Positions 38,449 to 46,896 of a stretch of 64,000 nucleotides of DNA are shown in pieces. The DNA is taken from NCBI RefSeq assembly GCF_937892565.1, contig NZ_CALAHQ010000005.1, forward strand, positions 1-64,000. The letters are read 5' to 3'. Both the position numbers and the translations under genes were made by a program. Origin of the DNA: an uncultured Roseicyclus sp. (GTDB taxonomy: Bacteria; Pseudomonadota; Alphaproteobacteria; Rhodobacterales; Rhodobacteraceae). The first letter of the stretch is position 1. The number at the start of each line of letters is the position of its first letter. The notes below the pieces were generated by a model. The model was given only the letters and a program-made list of their open reading frames with translations. It was not told the DNA's origin and ran no database searches.

Positions 38449-39333
38449 ATGGATCGGCTGAATTACCATCATCTGCGCTATTTCCGCGAGGTTGCGCGCG
38501 AAGGTCATCTGACGCGCGCGGCCGAGCGGTTGAACCTGTCGCAATCCGCGCTGTCGGCGCAGATCCGCCATCTGGAGGATCGTCTGGGTCATGCGCTGTT
38601 CGAACGGCGCGGGCGACAGTTGATCCTGACCGAAGCCGGGCGGATCGCGCTTGACCATGCTGAGCGGATTTTTGGCACCGGCGCGGAATTGCTGGCCGCC
38701 TTGGGCGATGGGGGTCATAGGGCACGGCCCTTGCGGGTGGGGGCGATCTCGACGCTGTCGCGCAATTTCCAGATGCGCTTTTTGCGCCCGGTCCTGGGCG
38801 AGGGGCCAGATGCCGTGCCCTTGGCCCTGGTTTCGGGGTCAGGCGGCATGTTGTTGCCGCGTCTTGCGGGGTTGGCGCTGGATGTGGTGCTTTCGACCGA
38901 ACCGCATGATCGCGCTGCCTTTCCCGAACTGACCGCGCACCGGATCGCGGCACAGCCCGTGGCGCTGGTCGGCACCATCGACCGCATGCGCGGGCGCGAT
39001 GCCGATTGGCTTTTGCGCCATCAACCCTTGATCTTGCCCACCGAAAGCTCGATCCGCACCGGGTTCGATGCGCTTTGCGCGCGTCGCACCATCACGCCCA
39101 ACATCGTGGCCGAGGTGGACGACATGGCCATGGTGCGCTTGCTGGTGCGCCACGATGTGGGCGTGGCGCTGGCGCCGTTGGTCGTGGTGCAAGATGAAAT
39201 CGGGGCCGGCATCTTGATGCAGGCGCCGGGCGATCTGGGCATCGTCGAGAATTTCTATGCCATCACCGCGACGCGCAATTTCCCGCACCCCGCGCTCAAG
39301 CGGTTGCCGCCCCACACCGGGTTCAGTCCCTGA
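38449..39333 (+). CDS. LysR family transcriptional regulator
   Basis: This 294-residue regulator has the LysR helix-turn-helix at the start (YFREVAREGHLTRAAERLNLSQSALSAQIRHLED, residues 11-44) and a periplasmic-binding-like effector domain from about 90. It resembles the NhaR branch in its opening MDRLNYHHLRYF. NhaR controls sodium-linked transport, which fits a gene next to a sodium-dependent bicarbonate permease. Being in the same direction as sbtA rather than divergent is less usual. Its last 11 bp overlap the end of pheA on the other strand. Confidence 0.9.
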   Translation: MDRLNYHHLRYFREVAREGHLTRAAERLNLSQSALSAQIRHLEDRLGHALFERRGRQLILTEAGRIALDHAERIFGTGAELLAALGDGGHRARPLRVGAISTLSRNFQMRFLRPVLGEGPDAVPLALVSGSGGMLLPRLAGLALDVVLSTEPHDRAAFPELTAHRIAAQPVALVGTIDRMRGRDADWLLRHQPLILPTESSIRTGFDALCARRTITPNIVAEVDDMAMVRLLVRHDVGVALAPLVVVQDEIGAGILMQAPGDLGIVENFYAITATRNFPHPALKRLPPHTGFSP

Positions 39334-40153
39334 CAGAGGCCGCCGGATAGGTGCCGAGGATTTTCAGGAAGCTGGTGAAATAGGCCAGTTCCTCGAGCGC
39401 CAGCTTGACGTTGTCATCCTCGGGGTGGCCTTCGATGTCGGCGTAGAATTGTGTGGCCGTGAACGAACCATCGACCATGTAGCTTTCCAGCTTGGTCATG
39501 TTGACGCCATTGGTCGCGAAACCGCCCATCGCCTTGTAGAGCGCGGCGGGAATGTTGCGCACGCGGAACACGAAGGTCGTCATCATGTGATCGGATCGCC
39601 GCGCCATATTGGCATCGCGGGACATGATCAAGAAGCGCGTGGTGTTGGTGTCGTGATCTTCGATGTGGCGGGCCAGCACATCCAGCCCGTAGATCTCGGC
39701 GGCCAGTTCGGATGCAAGCGCCGCCTTGCTGCGGTCGCCCCAGGCCGCCACATCGCGGGCTGCGCGCGCATTGTCGGGGCTGACCTGACCCTTCAGATCA
39801 TGCGCGCGCAAGAACCGCGCGCATTGCGGCAAGAGCACAAGATGCGACCATGCCTCGCGGATGTCGGACAGCTGTGCGCCCGGCACGGCCAACAGGTTGA
39901 TATGCACCCGCACAAAGGCCTCATCGACGATATGCAGCCCCGACGACGGCAACAGCCGGTGAATGTCGGCCACCCGGCCATAGGTGGTGTTTTCGACCGG
40001 CAGCATGGCCTGACTGGCGCGACCCGATTGCACGGCCTCGATCGCGTCCTCGAATGTGGCGCAGGGCAGCGCCTCCATTCCGGGGCGGGCGTCATGGATG
40101 GCCTGATGCGAATAGGCACCCGGCTCACCTTGAAAGGCGATGCGATCGGTCAT
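39323..40153 (-). CDS. pheA: prephenate dehydratase
   Basis: PheA converts prephenate to phenylpyruvate on the way to phenylalanine. The 276 residues hold the catalytic domain (RIAFQGEPGAYSHQAI, PVENTTYGRVADIHRLL, and DTNTTRFLIM near 180 with the TRF motif), then an ACT domain (FVFRVRNIPAALYKAMGGF; LESYMVDG) for feedback by phenylalanine. It is the monofunctional type with no chorismate mutase domain. The ATG at 40153 is chosen; an in-frame one at 40168 would add five residues. Its end overlaps the LysR gene by 11 bp tail to tail. Confidence 0.96.
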   Translation of the reverse strand: MTDRIAFQGEPGAYSHQAIHDARPGMEALPCATFEDAIEAVQSGRASQAMLPVENTTYGRVADIHRLLPSSGLHIVDEAFVRVHINLLAVPGAQLSDIREAWSHLVLLPQCARFLRAHDLKGQVSPDNARAARDVAAWGDRSKAALASELAAEIYGLDVLARHIEDHDTNTTRFLIMSRDANMARRSDHMMTTFVFRVRNIPAALYKAMGGFATNGVNMTKLESYMVDGSFTATQFYADIEGHPEDDNVKLALEELAYFTSFLKILGTYPAASVRD

Positions 40154-40257
40154 CTCTTGCGGTCCCATGTGGGCGTTTCGTCGCGCTCCCTACACCTTGC
40201 CATGGATCGGTGAAACCCCATACATACCCTCAAATTCGCGAGATGGATGGGAATACC

Positions 40258-40779
40258 ATGTTCGACACCATGACCATCACCAAGGCATTCGCGTCCGTAT
40301 GTGGCGCGCTGTTGGTGCTTTTGCTGGGTGGCTGGGCCGCCGAAAGCCTCTATAATATCGAAAAGCACGGCGACGATCACGTCCCGGGTTATGCCATTCT
40401 TGTGCATGACGACAGCGCCGAAGAAGCCCCCGCCGAAGAAGTGGTCGAGGTGGCCTTTGCCGATGTCTATGCCACCGCCGATGCGGCCGCCGGTGAGCGG
40501 CTGTGGCGCCAGTGTGGTGCCTGCCATCAGCTCAACCCCGGTGCCAATGGCGTCGGCCCCTATCTTCATGGGGTCGTGAACCGGCCCAAGGGGTCGGCCG
40601 CAGGGTTCAACTATTCCGCCGCGATTGCAGGATTGGGTGGCGAGTGGACGCCGGAAAACCTGTCGGGGTTTCTGGAAAATCCGCGCGGCTATGCGCCCGG
40701 CACCTCGATGTCGTATAATGGCATGCGTGAAGTCACCGACCGCGCAAACCTGATCGCCTATCTCGCGACCTTTCAATAA
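40258..40779 (+). CDS. cycM: membrane-anchored cytochrome c552 (CycM-like)
   Basis: This 173-residue protein has an N-terminal helix (about 10-28, AFASVCGALLVLLLGGWAAE), an acidic alanine-rich linker, and one cytochrome c domain with QCGACHQL (CxxCH near 81-85) and a methionine ligand in GTSMSYNG. It resembles the membrane cytochrome c552/cy that carries electrons from the bc1 complex to terminal oxidases in Paracoccus and Rhodobacter, and its start MFDTMTITKAF is family-like. ATG 40243 upstream is in frame, but 40258 matches relatives. A terminator follows. Confidence 0.9.
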   Translation: MFDTMTITKAFASVCGALLVLLLGGWAAESLYNIEKHGDDHVPGYAILVHDDSAEEAPAEEVVEVAFADVYATADAAAGERLWRQCGACHQLNPGANGVGPYLHGVVNRPKGSAAGFNYSAAIAGLGGEWTPENLSGFLENPRGYAPGTSMSYNGMREVTDRANLIAYLATFQ

Positions 40780-40800
40780 GCGTCACGCACGGCATGTCTG

Positions 40801-40826
40801 GGGCCGCCCCAAGGGGCGGTCCTTTT
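40801..40826 (+). terminator. rho-independent terminator after cycM
   Basis: GGCCGCCCC and GGGGCGGTC pair, with one G-U, across AA and are followed by a T-rich tail (CTTTTCATTT), 22 bp past the cycM stop. Confidence 0.75.
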
Positions 40827-40956
40827 CATTTGGTCAAGCCCGGGTGGCATGGACAATCACGCAATCGCAACTTGAACCTGCGCGGGGGCTGGTCTCTAAC
40901 CTGTTGTGACCCAGATACTGATCAGGTTCCATCAGCGCAGAAGCCCGGAGATCCGA

Positions 40957-42849
40957 ATGGCCATTCGCCCGTCCGTCTTGCACCACCCCAGCCTGTCATC
41001 GCTTTCATTGGCTGCCGCACTTGCGCTGATTGCGCCGCAGGTGTCGGCGCAAGAGCCAGAGCTGATCGTCACCCATGCTGTCGCGACCTTTGGGGTTGAG
41101 GATCTGACATATGCTGCGGATTTTCCGCATCTCGCTTATGTCAACCCAGACGCACCCAAGGGCGGGGAGATGTCGCTGAGCTGGTCAAGCGGGGGGGGCA
41201 CGTTCGATTCCCTGCATCCCTATACCGATCAGGGCAACCCGGCGGTGCTGGCATCGATCTTTTTCGAATCACTTCTGGATTCGACACTCGACACGATCGG
41301 CGAAAGCTATTGCCTGTTGTGTGAAACCATCGCCTATCCTCAGGACCGGTCCTATGTGATCTTTACCCTGCACGAAGCGGCGCGGTTTTCGGATGGCACG
41401 CCGGTTACGGCGGATGATGTGCTGTTTTCCTACGAAATCTTGCGGGACGAAGGGCTACCGTCGTTCCGCGCCAATATTCCGCTGACGCTGGCCGGGGCCG
41501 AAGTGCTGGATGCGCGCCGCATCCGGTTCGATTTCAACCCCGACAGCCAGCTGCGCGGCCGGATCGAGGCGGCGGGCGGTTTGCCCGTCTTCAGCCGTGC
41601 CAGCCACGAGGCCAGCGGCCTGCCCTTTTCGGACAGCCGCCTGACGCCGCTCGTGGGCTCGGGCCCCTATGTGCTGGGCACGGTCGATCCGGGCCGCTCA
41701 ACCGTGTTCACGCGCAACCCCGGATATTGGGGCCGTGATCTGCCGATCAACCGCGGCCGGCACAATTTCGACAGCATCCGGGTCGAATACTACGCCGATG
41801 CCATTGCCGCCTTTGAGGGGTTCACCGCTGGAAACTATCTGTTCCGTCAGGAAAACAGTTCTCAGAATTGGGCCAACAGCTACAACTTTCCGCGCCTGAA
41901 CGATGGCATCGTGATCCGCGAGGAAATTCCGCAAGGTGTGATCGCTTCGGGCCAGAGCTTTGTGTTCAACCTGCGGCGCGAGAAATTTCAAGACCCGCGT
42001 GTGCGCGAAGCCGTCGCGCTGATGTTCAACTTTGAATGGACCAACCAGACGCTGTTTTACGGGCTTTACGCGCCCATCGACAGTTTCTGGGAAAACACCC
42101 ATCTGGAGGCAGAGGGGATCGTATCAGGGGCCGAATTGGCGGTGCTGGAGCCCTTGCGCGGGCGTGTGCCCGACGCGGTCTTTGCCGAGCCGCCCTTTGC
42201 CACGCCACCGTCGGATGTGGAGCGGACCTTTGACCGCGCACAGGCGCGGCGCGCGTCCAGCCTGCTGGAGCAAGCGGGTTGGACACCGGGCAGCGACGGG
42301 TTGTTGCGCAATGCCGCCGGTCAGGCGCTTGAGGTCGAATTCCTCAACGCCAGCCCGCTGTTTGACCGGATCATCAACCCCTATGTCGAAAACCTGCGCG
42401 CCATCGGGATCGATGCGCGTCTTACCCGGGTGGATGGCGCACAGTTGAGCCAGCGCCAGCGCGACGCCGATTTCGACATGCTGACCGGCAATTTCCCGAT
42501 GGGGTATGAGCCGGGAACCGGGCTGCGCCAATATTTCGGGTCGCTCGGCGCCAGCGAATCGCTGTTCAACGTGGCGGGTCTGGCTGATCCGGCGGTGGAT
42601 GAGTTGCTTGAAACCGTGATCCGCGCCGAAACCCGCGACGAGATGGAAACCGCCACCCGCGCGCTGGACCGGGTGCTGCGCAGCCTTCGCATCCGGGTGC
42701 CGCAATGGTTCAACCAGAATGCATGGGTGGCCTATTACAACCACTACCGCTACCCCGAAACGCTGCCGCCCTATGGCATCGGGTTTCTCGATTTCTGGTG
42801 GGTGGACCCGGTGGCCGAACAGGCGCTGCGCGATCAGGGCGTTCTGTAA
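40957..42849 (+). CDS. yejA: YejA-type peptide/oligopeptide ABC transporter substrate-binding protein
   Basis: This 630-residue periplasmic binding protein is of the YejA branch of the SBP_bac_5 family, which binds peptides and microcin C-like compounds. A signal peptide ends at about residue 32 (LALIAPQVSA-QE). Family blocks are FPHLAYVNPDAPKGGEMSLSW near 60, TFDSLHPYTDQGNPA, and PVTADDVLFSYEILRDEG near 150; the protein ends FLDFWWVDPVAEQALRDQG. The ATG at 40957 has a GGAG site. It is the first gene of yejABEF, and only 6 bp lie between it and yejB. Confidence 0.93.
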   Translation: MAIRPSVLHHPSLSSLSLAAALALIAPQVSAQEPELIVTHAVATFGVEDLTYAADFPHLAYVNPDAPKGGEMSLSWSSGGGTFDSLHPYTDQGNPAVLASIFFESLLDSTLDTIGESYCLLCETIAYPQDRSYVIFTLHEAARFSDGTPVTADDVLFSYEILRDEGLPSFRANIPLTLAGAEVLDARRIRFDFNPDSQLRGRIEAAGGLPVFSRASHEASGLPFSDSRLTPLVGSGPYVLGTVDPGRSTVFTRNPGYWGRDLPINRGRHNFDSIRVEYYADAIAAFEGFTAGNYLFRQENSSQNWANSYNFPRLNDGIVIREEIPQGVIASGQSFVFNLRREKFQDPRVREAVALMFNFEWTNQTLFYGLYAPIDSFWENTHLEAEGIVSGAELAVLEPLRGRVPDAVFAEPPFATPPSDVERTFDRAQARRASSLLEQAGWTPGSDGLLRNAAGQALEVEFLNASPLFDRIINPYVENLRAIGIDARLTRVDGAQLSQRQRDADFDMLTGNFPMGYEPGTGLRQYFGSLGASESLFNVAGLADPAVDELLETVIRAETRDEMETATRALDRVLRSLRIRVPQWFNQNAWVAYYNHYRYPETLPPYGIGFLDFWWVDPVAEQALRDQGVL

Positions 42850-42855
42850 GGGGAT

Positions 42856-44010
42856 ATGGGCGCCTATATCCTCAGACGCATCTTGCTGATGATCCCGACG
42901 CTGTTCGGGATCATGGTGATCAATTTCGCGCTGACGCAATTCGTGCCGGGCGGACCGATCGAACAGGTCATCGCCCAGCTTGAGGGAGAGGGCGATGTCT
43001 TTGCCGGTATCTCGGGTGGCGGGTCCGAGACGATGGGCGCGGATGAGATCGAAGGCAGCAGCTATGAAGGCGCGCGCGGTCTGCCGCCGCAATTTCTTGA
43101 TGAATTGCGGGTGCAGTTCAATTTTGCCCGCATCGTATGCGAAGATGGGTTCACCGGCACGCCGAGCCTGCGGGCTGCGCAATGTGCGGCCGAGGATATT
43201 CCGGGTCTGGAACGCTTTGGCCTGATGATGTGGGATTATGTCCGCTTTGATTTCGGGGAAAGCTATTTCCGATCCATCTCGGTGATCGATCTGGTGATCG
43301 AGAAAATGCCTGTGTCGATCACGCTGGGGCTGTGGTCGACGGTGATTGCCTATCTGGTGTCGATCCCTCTGGGCATCGCCAAGGCCACGCGCGATGGCAC
43401 CAAATTCGACACATGGACCAGCGGCGTGATCATCGTGGCCTATGCGATCCCCGGGTTCTTGTTTGCCATCATGCTTTTGGTGCTGTTTGCGGGGGGGCGC
43501 TATTTCCAGATCTTTCCGCTGCGCGGCCTGACCTCGGACGGGTGGGAGGACATGAGCCTGATCCGGCAGATCGGCGATTATTTCTGGCACATCACCTTGC
43601 CGGTTCTGGCCTCGACCATCTCGGCCTTTGCCACGCTGACGCTTTTGACCAAGAACAGCTTTCTGGATGAAATCCGCAAGCAATACGTCATGACCGCCCG
43701 CGCCAAGGGGCTGGGCGAGGGGCGCGTGCTTTACGGTCATGTGTTCCGCAACGCCATGCTGATCGTGATCGCGGGCTTTCCGGCGGTGTTCGTGGGTGTG
43801 TTTTTCGGCGGTTCGCTGATCATCGAGACGATCTTTTCTCTCGACGGTCTGGGGCGGCTGGCCTTTGAGGCGGCGGTCAGTCGCGATTACCCGGTGATTT
43901 TCGGCACGCTCTTTGTCTTTGGTCTGATCGGGCTGGTGGTCAATATCCTGTCCGACCTGATGTATGTCTGGATCGATCCGCGCATCGATTTCGACACGCG
44001 AGAGACCTGA
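42856..44010 (+). CDS. yejB: peptide ABC transporter permease YejB
   Basis: YejB is one of the two permeases of the Yej importer. The 384 residues begin MGAYILRRILLMIPTLFGIM. A long periplasmic insert of about 100 residues after the first helix, with GGPIEQVIAQLEG, is characteristic. The transport domain carries the EAA-type loop YVMTARAKGLGEGRVLYGHV near 285-305 that contacts the ATPase. Six helices are expected. It follows yejA by 6 bp and precedes yejE by 5. Confidence 0.95.
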   Translation: MGAYILRRILLMIPTLFGIMVINFALTQFVPGGPIEQVIAQLEGEGDVFAGISGGGSETMGADEIEGSSYEGARGLPPQFLDELRVQFNFARIVCEDGFTGTPSLRAAQCAAEDIPGLERFGLMMWDYVRFDFGESYFRSISVIDLVIEKMPVSITLGLWSTVIAYLVSIPLGIAKATRDGTKFDTWTSGVIIVAYAIPGFLFAIMLLVLFAGGRYFQIFPLRGLTSDGWEDMSLIRQIGDYFWHITLPVLASTISAFATLTLLTKNSFLDEIRKQYVMTARAKGLGEGRVLYGHVFRNAMLIVIAGFPAVFVGVFFGGSLIIETIFSLDGLGRLAFEAAVSRDYPVIFGTLFVFGLIGLVVNILSDLMYVWIDPRIDFDTRET

Positions 44011-44015
44011 TCGCG

Positions 44016-45197
44016 ATGGCCATGCCCGATCCTGTCCCCGCCAAGACCAATCCCCCCGTCGCGGTGCGTCCACCGCCCTTGCGGCGTGGGTGGCTGTCGC
44101 CGCTGAACCGGCGCCGCTGGCACAATTTTACCGCCAACCGCCGCGCCTATTGGTCCTTGTGGGTGTTTGCGGTGTTTTACGGGCTGAGCCTGTTTGCCGA
44201 AGTCATCGCCAATGACCGGCCCATTCTGGTGCAGCACCGTGGCGCCTACTACATGCCGATCTTCGCTTTCTACCCCGAGACCGAGTTTGGTGGCGATTTC
44301 CGAACCGAAGCCGTTTACCGCGACATCGAGGTGCAATGCCTGATCGTGTCGGGCGGCCTTGAGGCGTGCTGGGATGATCCCGCCGCCGTGATCGAGACGG
44401 TGCAGGCGACCGGCGCCTTCAACGGCGAAACGGTGGATGAGGGATGGCTGCTGTGGCCGCTCATTCCCTATGCCTACAACACCGTCAATGACATCGGCCG
44501 CGCCGCCCCGTCACCGCCTGATGGCGACCATTGGCTGGGCACCGATGACACCGCGCGCGATGTGCTGGCGCGGGTGATCTATGGCTTTCGCCTGTCGGTG
44601 ACCTTTGCGCTGGTCGTGACCTTTCTGACCTCGGTCATCGGCATCGCGGCGGGGGCTGCACAGGGTTTCTATGGCGGTTGGCTGGATCTGGTCTTTCAGC
44701 GCATCATCGAGATCTGGAACTCCACGCCGAGCCTTTACATCATCATCATCGTCTCGGCGATTTTCGTGATGGATTTCTGGCTTTTGGTGTTCTTGATGGT
44801 GCTGTTTGGCTGGACGGGTCTTGTGGGGGTGGTGCGGGCCGAGTTTCTGCGGGCGCGCAATTTCGAATATGTGCGCGCGGCGCGCGCGCTGGGCGTGTCG
44901 AACGGCACGATCATGTTCCGCCATGTCTTGCCCAATGCGATGGTGGCGACGCTGACCTTTTTGCCCTTTATCGTCACGGGCACCATTGGCGGGCTGGCCA
45001 GCCTTGATTTTCTGGGCTTTGGCCTTCCGTCTTCGGCACCCAGCTTGGGCGAGATGACGCTTCAGGCCAAGAACAACCTTCAGGCGCCTTGGCTGGCCTT
45101 TACCGCGTTTTTCGCCTTTGCGATCATGCTGTCGCTTCTGGTGTTCATCTTCGAAGGGGTGCGCGACGCCTTCGATCCCAGAAAGACGTTTCGATGA
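44016..45197 (+). CDS. yejE: peptide ABC transporter permease YejE
   Basis: YejE is the second permease. The 393 residues open with a proline-rich stretch, then NRRRWHNFTANRRAYWSLWV as first helix. A long periplasmic loop with HRGAYYMPIFAFYPETEFGGDF follows. The C-terminal permease domain has HWLGTDDTARDVLARVIYGF and the ATPase-contact EAA loop YVRAARALGVSNGTIMFRHV. Its stop overlaps the yejF start (ATGA). Confidence 0.95.
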   Translation: MAMPDPVPAKTNPPVAVRPPPLRRGWLSPLNRRRWHNFTANRRAYWSLWVFAVFYGLSLFAEVIANDRPILVQHRGAYYMPIFAFYPETEFGGDFRTEAVYRDIEVQCLIVSGGLEACWDDPAAVIETVQATGAFNGETVDEGWLLWPLIPYAYNTVNDIGRAAPSPPDGDHWLGTDDTARDVLARVIYGFRLSVTFALVVTFLTSVIGIAAGAAQGFYGGWLDLVFQRIIEIWNSTPSLYIIIIVSAIFVMDFWLLVFLMVLFGWTGLVGVVRAEFLRARNFEYVRAARALGVSNGTIMFRHVLPNAMVATLTFLPFIVTGTIGGLASLDFLGFGLPSSAPSLGEMTLQAKNNLQAPWLAFTAFFAFAIMLSLLVFIFEGVRDAFDPRKTFR

Positions 45198-46774
45198 GCG
45201 TTCTGGCCGTGCGCAACCTGTCGGTTCGCTTTGGCGCCACGCAGGCGGTGCGCGGTGTGTCGTTTGACGTGGGACCGGGCGAAACCGTGGCCCTTGTGGG
45301 CGAAAGCGGATCGGGCAAATCGGTTACCGCCTTGTCCACCGTTGCGCTGGTGCCCGGCGCTTCGGAAATCACCGGGTCGGTCACCTATGATGGTCAGGAC
45401 ATGGTGGGCGCCGATGACGCCACGCTGCGCCGGATCCGGGGCAACGACATCAGCTTCATCTTTCAAGAACCGATGACGTCGCTGAACCCGCTTCACACGC
45501 TGGAAAAGCAGATCACCGAAAGCCTGGCCTTGCATCAGGGTCTGCAAGGTGCCGCCGCGCGCGCGCGGGTGATCGAGCTGTTGCACAAGGTCGGCATCCG
45601 CGATCCCGAAACGCGTCTGGGGGCCTATCCGCACCAATTGTCAGGCGGGCAGCGTCAGCGCGTGATGATCGCCATGGCGCTGGCCAACGGCCCCAAGCTG
45701 TTGATTGCGGATGAACCGACAACCGCGCTTGACGTGACGATTCAGGCGCAGATCCTTGATCTTCTGGCCGATCTCAAGCGCGACATGGGGATGAGCCTGT
45801 TGTTCATCACCCATGATCTGACCATCGTGCGGCGCATCGCGGACCGGGTCTGTGTGATGCAGAATGGCGAGATCGTCGAACAGGGACCGACGGCGCAGAT
45901 TTTCGCGGACCCCAAGCACCCCTATACCCGCAAGCTTTTGGCGGCAGCGGCCACCGGCACGCCCGAACCCGTGGCCGCGAATGCCCCCGAGATCGTGACC
46001 ACCACCGATCTGCGCATCTGGTTCCCGATCACGCGCGGGCTGATGCGGCGCACGGTCGGGCATATCAAGGCGGTCAATGCCGCCACCCTGAGCGTGCGTG
46101 CGGGCGAGACGCTGGGCATCGTCGGTGAAAGCGGCTCGGGCAAGACGACCTTGGCCCTGGCCATCATGCGCTTGATCGCCTCGCAGGGGCCGGTGATGTT
46201 CATGGGGCGCGATGTGCAGGGCCTGCATTCGCGCGATATGCGCCCGCTCAGACGCGACATGCAGATCGTGTTCCAGGATCCCTACGGCAGCCTTAGCCCG
46301 CGCATGACCGTGGAACAGATCGTGGCCGAAGGGCTGGCCGTGCATGGTGTGGGTCGCGCTGACCGGCGCGCGCAGGTGGCCGAGATCCTGACCGAGGTGG
46401 GCCTCGACCCCCTGATGATGGATCGCTACCCCCACGAGTTTTCGGGCGGCCAACGCCAGCGCATCGCCATTGCCCGCGCCATGATCTTGCGACCCAAGCT
46501 GGTTGTGCTGGATGAACCCACAAGCGCGCTCGACATGACGGTGCAGGTGCAGATCGTCGATCTGTTGCGCGATCTGCAACGCCGCCACGCCATCGCCTAT
46601 CTGTTCATCAGCCATGACCTGAAGGTGGTGCGCGCGCTCAGCCACAAGGTCATCGTGATGCGCAACGGCGATGTCGTCGAGACCGGCGAAACCGCCCGCC
46701 TGTTTGCCAACCCGACACATGACTACACCCGCGAATTGATGCGCGCGGCCTTTGGTGACATCGGCGTGCCCTGA
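45194..46774 (+). CDS. yejF: peptide ABC transporter fused ATP-binding protein YejF
   Basis: YejF holds two nucleotide-binding domains in one chain of 526 residues. Domain 1 has Walker A GESGSGKSV, signature LSGGQRQRVMIAMAL and Walker B LLIADEPTTALD. Domain 2 has GESGSGKTT, FSGGQRQRIAIARAM and LVVLDEPTSALD. Each domain ends with the oligopeptide family C-terminal element (HPYTRKLLAAA; THDYTRELMRAA). It is the last gene of yejABEF. Downstream, 46775-46896, no clear terminator or gene is seen. Confidence 0.96.
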   Translation: MSVLAVRNLSVRFGATQAVRGVSFDVGPGETVALVGESGSGKSVTALSTVALVPGASEITGSVTYDGQDMVGADDATLRRIRGNDISFIFQEPMTSLNPLHTLEKQITESLALHQGLQGAAARARVIELLHKVGIRDPETRLGAYPHQLSGGQRQRVMIAMALANGPKLLIADEPTTALDVTIQAQILDLLADLKRDMGMSLLFITHDLTIVRRIADRVCVMQNGEIVEQGPTAQIFADPKHPYTRKLLAAAATGTPEPVAANAPEIVTTTDLRIWFPITRGLMRRTVGHIKAVNAATLSVRAGETLGIVGESGSGKTTLALAIMRLIASQGPVMFMGRDVQGLHSRDMRPLRRDMQIVFQDPYGSLSPRMTVEQIVAEGLAVHGVGRADRRAQVAEILTEVGLDPLMMDRYPHEFSGGQRQRIAIARAMILRPKLVVLDEPTSALDMTVQVQIVDLLRDLQRRHAIAYLFISHDLKVVRALSHKVIVMRNGDVVETGETARLFANPTHDYTRELMRAAFGDIGVP

Positions 46775-46896
46775 AAAGGTTGTAACGGTCAGCAGTTGTC
46801 CTTGTAGGCAACATATGCAACCGTCGGTTCATGGTTTTTTTGGTTCCCACGGCCTGTTGCCGCGTGATGCGCGCGAAATCCCAGCCATGGGGTGTG

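Noticed and set aside
42124-44073. A 649-codon open frame opposite yejA-yejB
   Set aside because: It spans the junction of two real genes on the other strand and has the same shadow composition.
46775-46896. Possible small gene or terminator between yejF and hemN
   Set aside because: No hairpin with a T run and no frame with a ribosome site; left unassigned.
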